Below, in pieces: positions 6,113-7,803 of a DNA stretch of 7,803 nucleotides. Within the stretch, counting starts at the first letter, position 1; each line of letters starts with the position of its first letter. A model generated the notes under the pieces. That model searched no databases. It saw only the letters and a program-made list of their open reading frames with translations, and had not been told where the DNA came from. The DNA comes from an uncultured Granulosicoccaceae bacterium. Lineage in GTDB: Bacteria; Pseudomonadota; Gammaproteobacteria; CALCKW01. The stretch is taken from NCBI GenBank assembly GCA_937941555.1, contig CALDHJ010000487.1:1-7803 (forward strand), written 5' to 3'. Position numbers and translations under genes: made by a program.

Positions 6113-7244
6113 TCTGCGCGACGCTGTCGCCAAGCTCTGCACCCGCTACCCGGGCCCTTACTGGCGCGCGCTTGACCGCGACTCGGCCTACCCGAGCGAA
6201 TTCGTCTACGAACTCACTCAGGCCGGGTGGTTGTCACTACTGATCCCCGACGAATTTGGCGGATCGGGATTGCCGCTCTCGGCGGCGGCAGCAGTGCTTG
6301 AGGAAATTCAGCGACAGGGTTGTAATGCGGGGGCGTGTCACGCGCAGATGTACACCATGGGGACCCTGCTCCGGCACGGCTCGGACGCCCAGAAAGCCGA
6401 ATACTTGCCGAAAATCGCAGCTGGCGAATTGCGTTTGCAGGCCTTCGGCGTCACCGAACCGACGAGCGGCACCGACACCGGCGCACTCAAGACCACCGCT
6501 GTGCGCGACGGCGACGAGTTTGTCGTCAACGGCCAGAAGGTCTGGACCAGCCGCGCCGAACACTCCGACCTGATGCTGCTCCTCGCACGCACTACGCCGC
6601 TCGCCGACGGCATGAAAAAAACCGCGGGACTGTCGGTGTTGCTGGTCGACATGCGCACCGCACGGGATCAGGGCCTGAGCATCCGCCCGATCCGCACGAT
6701 GATGAACCACGCGACCACCGAGGTGTTTTTCGACAACCTGCGTGTGCCGGCAGCCAACCTGATCGGCGAGGAAGGTCGCGGCTTTCGCTACATCCTCTCG
6801 GGCATGAACGCTGAGCGCATCCTGATCGCCGCCGAGTGCATCGGAGACGCCAAGTGGTTTCTCGAGAAGTCTGTCGGCTACGCCAACGAACGACAGGTCT
6901 TCGGCCGCGCCATCGCACAAAACCAGGGCGTGCAGTTTCCGATTGCCCGTGCCTACGCAAACATGCGGGCCGCCGAGCTCATGGTGCAGGACGCGTTGCG
7001 CCGTTTTGATGCCGGCGACAACCCGGGCGCAGAGGCCAATATGGCGAAACTGCTCGCAGCCGACGCCTCATTCGAAGCGGCGAACGCCTGCATTCAGACC
7101 CACGGCGGATTCGGCTTTGCCGAAGAGTACGACATCGAGCGAAAGTTTCGCGAGACGCGCCTGTATCAGGTAGCCCCGATTTCAACCAACCTGATCTTGT
7201 CCTACCTCGCCGAGCACGTGCTCGGTATGCCGCGCTCGTACTGA
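6093..7244 (+). CDS. Acyl-CoA dehydrogenase family flavoprotein
   Basis: 383 residues, the normal length of this family. It introduces a 2,3 double bond in an acyl-CoA using FAD and passes electrons to electron-transfer flavoprotein. The N-terminal helical domain is at about 1-112 (IPDEFGGSGLPLS, 51-63). The beta domain has the first family signature, FGVTEPTSGTD (118-128), and VWTSRAEHSD (150-159). The C-terminal helices have RQVFGR (267-272), IAQNQGVQFP (274-283) and QTHGGFGFAEEY (335-346). At the usual catalytic loop (YEGT in medium-chain enzymes) it reads YQVAPISTN, with no Glu; E241 in NAERIL lies where isovaleryl-CoA dehydrogenase keeps its base. That points to a branched or otherwise unusual acyl-CoA, but the substrate cannot be read from sequence. 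The ATG at 6093 fits the family N-terminus as I recall it; an in-frame ATG at 6009 adds 28 unlikely residues. Local ribosome binding is weak, and the leader carries a hairpin and a possible upstream frame. Confidence 0.92.
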   Translation: MDTDYADLRDAVAKLCTRYPGPYWRALDRDSAYPSEFVYELTQAGWLSLLIPDEFGGSGLPLSAAAAVLEEIQRQGCNAGACHAQMYTMGTLLRHGSDAQKAEYLPKIAAGELRLQAFGVTEPTSGTDTGALKTTAVRDGDEFVVNGQKVWTSRAEHSDLMLLLARTTPLADGMKKTAGLSVLLVDMRTARDQGLSIRPIRTMMNHATTEVFFDNLRVPAANLIGEEGRGFRYILSGMNAERILIAAECIGDAKWFLEKSVGYANERQVFGRAIAQNQGVQFPIARAYANMRAAELMVQDALRRFDAGDNPGAEANMAKLLAADASFEAANACIQTHGGFGFAEEYDIERKFRETRLYQVAPISTNLILSYLAEHVLGMPRSY

Positions 7245-7249
7245 GATCG

Positions 7250-7803
7250 TCAGAGTCGGTCCTGCGGGGTGTCGCCGCGGAAAAAGGCGTCGAGGTTGTC
7301 GAGCGCCCGAAACCCCATGGCGTCCCGTGTCTGCACGGTCGCGCTGCCGATGTGCGGCAACATGAAGACCTGATTGAATCGGGAAAAAGCCGGGTTGCCG
7401 CCGGGCTCGGTGGCGAAGCAATCAAGTCCCGCGGCCGCGACATGGCCGCTTTCGAGAGCCGCGACCAAGGCCGCCTCGTCCACCAGCGCGCCACGCGCTG
7501 TATTCACAAGCACGGCCCCATTTGGAAGCTTGGCCAGGCGATCAGCATTCATCAATCCGGTGGTGTCGGGCGTCGCCGGGCAATGCAGCGAGACAAATTC
7601 GGCAACCGCCAGGAGCTCATCAAGTGATTCGTGGAAGGTTGCGCCCTGCTCCTGCTCCGCCGGCAGGCGGCTGCGGTTGTGGTAGTGGATGGCCATGTAG
7701 AAGCCACGTGCCTTTTCGGCAAACGCACGCCCGACACGGCCCATGCCGACAATGCCGAGCGTCGCGCCAGTCACCTGCTTGCCGACCATGAAGCTTGGCG
7801 ACC
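7250..7803 (-). CDS. D-2-hydroxyacid dehydrogenase (glyoxylate/hydroxypyruvate reductase type), C-terminal part
   Basis: The frame is open across the right edge, so the N-terminus is missing. The visible 183 or so residues hold the nucleotide-binding domain and the end of the protein. Numbering from the Met at 7789, GMGRVG (15-20) is the Rossmann loop. The second strand ends HYHNRSR (35-41) with no acidic residue, which favours NADPH over NADH. VSLHCPATPDT (66-76), NTARGALVDE (96-105), GLDCFATEP (121-129) and LPHIGSAT (144-151) follow, giving the catalytic R99, E128 and H146. The residues before that Met (SPSF) also fit the family, so the Met is internal and not the start. The enzyme reduces a 2-keto acid such as glyoxylate or hydroxypyruvate to the D-hydroxyacid in the cytoplasm; the exact substrate is open. 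Its stop lies 5 bases from the stop of the convergent acyl-CoA dehydrogenase. Confidence 0.93.
   Translation of the reverse strand, partial: SPSFMVGKQVTGATLGIVGMGRVGRAFAEKARGFYMAIHYHNRSRLPAEQEQGATFHESLDELLAVAEFVSLHCPATPDTTGLMNADRLAKLPNGAVLVNTARGALVDEAALVAALESGHVAAAGLDCFATEPGGNPAFSRFNQVFMLPHIGSATVQTRDAMGFRALDNLDAFFRGDTPQDRL

Noticed and set aside
1..7803. Mobile element, CRISPR array, tRNA or defence system
   Set aside because: No transposase or integrase motifs, no spaced direct repeats, no tRNA-like cloverleaf and no nuclease or helicase genes were found. All long frames are explained by the listed genes.

Overview
This is a GC-rich (about 60% or more by eye), densely coded bacterial window. 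The protein families suggest a Gram-negative heterotroph, probably a member of the Pseudomonadota, but no marker gene fixes the taxon. It contains six well supported genes and one supported only by its start. Two of these run off the window edges. No RNA gene, insertion sequence, CRISPR array or phage gene is visible.

Left part (1-3403), an envelope and signalling module. On the minus strand, a periplasmic cupredoxin of the family often labelled 'methylamine utilization protein' overlaps by 22 bases the start of a second exported protein, which is cut by the left edge. Divergent from them, across about 140 bases, is a large membrane-anchored c-di-GMP protein: a periplasmic Cache-like sensor, HAMP, a degenerate GGDEF and an intact EAL domain. 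It should act as a phosphodiesterase. The layout suggests that a copper protein, an exported partner and a c-di-GMP hydrolase form one sensory unit. This is the part of the window most likely to hold an undescribed system.

Middle part (3463-5987). A 680-residue FMN/FAD iron-sulfur flavoprotein of the trimethylamine dehydrogenase / 2,4-dienoyl-CoA reductase class lies on the minus strand. It resembles the branch that demethylates N-methylated betaine-derived amines. It lacks one of the four usual cluster cysteines and the usual active-site tyrosine. It faces a short exported DUF5329 protein across a gap that contains two short perfect palindromes.

Right part (6093-7803). An acyl-CoA dehydrogenase, whose catalytic glutamate appears to sit at the isovaleryl-CoA-dehydrogenase position, is preceded by a structured leader with a small upstream reading frame. 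It meets tail to tail, with only 5 bases between the stops, a D-2-hydroxyacid dehydrogenase (glyoxylate/hydroxypyruvate reductase type) cut by the right edge. These catabolic enzymes do not form one obvious pathway. They read as single transcription units of general carbon and amine metabolism rather than a linked operon.
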